Origin: Clostridia bacterium
GTDB lineage: Bacteria > Bacillota_A > Clostridia > Oscillospirales > CAG-272
Length of the DNA stretch: 7,024 nt
NCBI GenBank assembly: GCA_017500625.1
Contig: JAFVYX010000077.1
Location: 1-7,024 of the forward strand
Direction of reading: 5' to 3'
Shown here: in pieces, positions 6,026 to 7,024 of the stretch
Position numbering within the stretch: the first letter of the stretch is position 1
Layout: the number at the start of each line of letters is the position of its first letter
Notes under the pieces: generated by a model
The model's input: the letters and a program-made list of their open reading frames with translations, nothing else
Databases searched by the model: none
Told to the model about the DNA's origin: nothing
Made by a program: the position numbers and the translations under genes

Positions 6026-7024
6026 TCAGCCCTCCAGCACCTCCACGGCGCGCATAAGCAGCGGCTCAATGAAGTCCACCGTGTGCGGATAGCTTGAGAA
6101 ATCCATAATGCCAAACTCATCAAGGAGGGCGATGGCGGCCTCCCTGCCGTGCTTTTCTTCTATGAGGTAAAGAATTCTTGACAAACGGAACATCTCGCGC
6201 GTTGCCACAAGACGGAGCGACTGGCAGGCGGAGCGCTTCGCGTAGTTCGGGTAAACGATGAAGGCGTCTCCCGCGGGGTATTCGAGGTTGCAGTCGGTGT
6301 TGCCGTAGGGATTGATGACGGTGCGCGAGAGGAAGGAGTTGTAGAAATTGAAGCCCCACTGCAAAAAGAGGGAGATCCGGAAGCGGTAAAGGAGCGCCCC
6401 CAAGACCACAAGGCGGGAGAGGGGCATCGCCAAAAAGCGGTTGGGCATATAGTTGCCTGCGGGCGAGCAGCAGAAATAGGTGCAAAGCGGACGCACTCCC
6501 GCCTCGATGAACTTTTTCACGTTGCCCTCAATGCAAACGCTGTACTCGCGCTCGCTCTTGCCAACGAATTCCAAGCTGTCGCAGGCGTCCAGCGTGTTAC
6601 AGCGGCCAAGGTGGGGCAGGATCATCTCCTTGCACGCTGTCCAACGCTCAAGCTGCTCGACCTTCGGCTCGTCCGAGACGTGGAAGAAAACGTTTTCCTC
6701 GATCCCCAGCTCGCGGAATTTTGCCACCAGCACGGGAATGAGCGACGTCACAAAGCGGCGGTAATCGTCCGAGAGCGAGTCGGTGTCCCAGCCAAAGCGG
6801 CGGCGGAGGCGCCCGTTCTCGCCGCGCACCAGGATCTTCGGCGCGTGCTCGGCGCCCCACTGCGTGAAGAAGGGGGGCATCTCAAAGTACTTGATGCCGC
6901 GCGCACGGACAAACGCGAGGAACTCCTCGAGCTTTGTAAGATCGAAGGTGAAATTGCCCGCCTCGTCCTCACGGATATCGAGGAGCTGGGCGGTGACTTC
7001 CCTGGTCGTCCTGCAGGGGTTTGC
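6026..7024 (-). CDS. DUF4091 / GH123-like glycoside hydrolase, C-terminal part (N-terminus outside window)
   Basis: The frame is open from the window edge to a TGA at 6026, giving 332 visible residues; the start lies beyond 7024. An internal ATG at 6880 is not the start, because residues before it (FDLTKLEEFLAFVRARGIKY) continue the conserved domain. The pattern GIKYFEMPPFFTQWGAEHAPK (visible residues 43-63), FGWDT, HVSDEP (115-120), LQWGFNFYNS (221-230), INPYGNTD and GDAFIVYP is that of the DUF4091 domain, which corresponds to the GH123 barrel. In GH123 beta-N-acetylgalactosaminidases a neighbouring Asp-Glu pair performs substrate-assisted catalysis; here Asp118-Glu119 in HVSDEP fits that pair. 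Full family members are around 550 residues, so roughly 200 are missing and any signal peptide or N-terminal beta domain cannot be seen. The substrate is unknown; an N-acetylgalactosamine glycoside is the nearest characterised guess. No functional link to the folate genes downstream is evident. Confidence 0.85.
   Translation of the reverse strand, partial: ANPCRTTREVTAQLLDIREDEAGNFTFDLTKLEEFLAFVRARGIKYFEMPPFFTQWGAEHAPKILVRGENGRLRRRFGWDTDSLSDDYRRFVTSLIPVLVAKFRELGIEENVFFHVSDEPKVEQLERWTACKEMILPHLGRCNTLDACDSLEFVGKSEREYSVCIEGNVKKFIEAGVRPLCTYFCCSPAGNYMPNRFLAMPLSRLVVLGALLYRFRISLFLQWGFNFYNSFLSRTVINPYGNTDCNLEYPAGDAFIVYPNYAKRSACQSLRLVATREMFRLSRILYLIEEKHGREAAIALLDEFGIMDFSSYPHTVDFIEPLLMRAVEVLEG

Noticed and set aside
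5757..6026. N-terminal extension of folT by 90 codons to an ATG at 6026
   Set aside because: The extension would translate through the consensus promoter, the riboswitch and the upstream terminator. The ATG at 5756 has a strong ribosome binding site and fits the FolT family start.

Overview
All recognisable genes in this window lie on the minus strand, so it is read here from the high coordinates downward. GC-rich coding sequence, sigma-A-type promoters in AT-rich gaps, strong AGGAGG-type ribosome binding sites, intrinsic terminators and a tetrahydrofolate (THF) riboswitch in front of a folate transporter gene all point to a Gram-positive bacterium of the Bacillota, most likely an uncultured GC-rich member of the Clostridia. 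That placement is inference; no species can be named from the sequence.

Layout: (a) 7024-6026 is the C-terminal part of a DUF4091 / GH123-like glycoside hydrolase. It ends in a strong intrinsic terminator (6008-5981). (b) 5947-5919 is a consensus promoter (TTGACA, 17 nt, TATAAT). It is followed at once by a THF riboswitch (5907-5811) and a 15-bp hairpin that buries the ribosome binding site (5796-5760). (c) folT (5756-5172) encodes the folate-binding S component of an ECF transporter. It overlaps by 4 nt with folC (5175-3898), folylpolyglutamate synthase, and the unit ends at a terminator (3868-3827). (d) A second promoter (3786-3758) drives an rsuA-family pseudouridine synthase gene (3714-2992) and tex (2976-808), which are 15 nt apart and end at a terminator (778-739). 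(e) A third promoter (690-663) drives a MalK/UgpC/MsmX-type sugar ABC transporter ATPase gene, which starts at 621 and runs off the window at position 1.

The best-supported story is the folate module: one THF-sensing leader RNA controls a gene for folate uptake (folT) and a gene that traps folate by polyglutamylation (folC). The leader shows all four expected helices and a candidate pseudoknot. It also shows a translational expression platform whose anti-SD arm is complementary to the 5' strand of the aptamer. The rsuA-tex pair is a translation/RNA housekeeping operon. The two partial genes at the edges suggest carbohydrate use.

I see no mobile element, CRISPR array, tRNA or rRNA. I see no convincing wholly new multi-gene system; the riboswitch is a known class with some locally unusual features.
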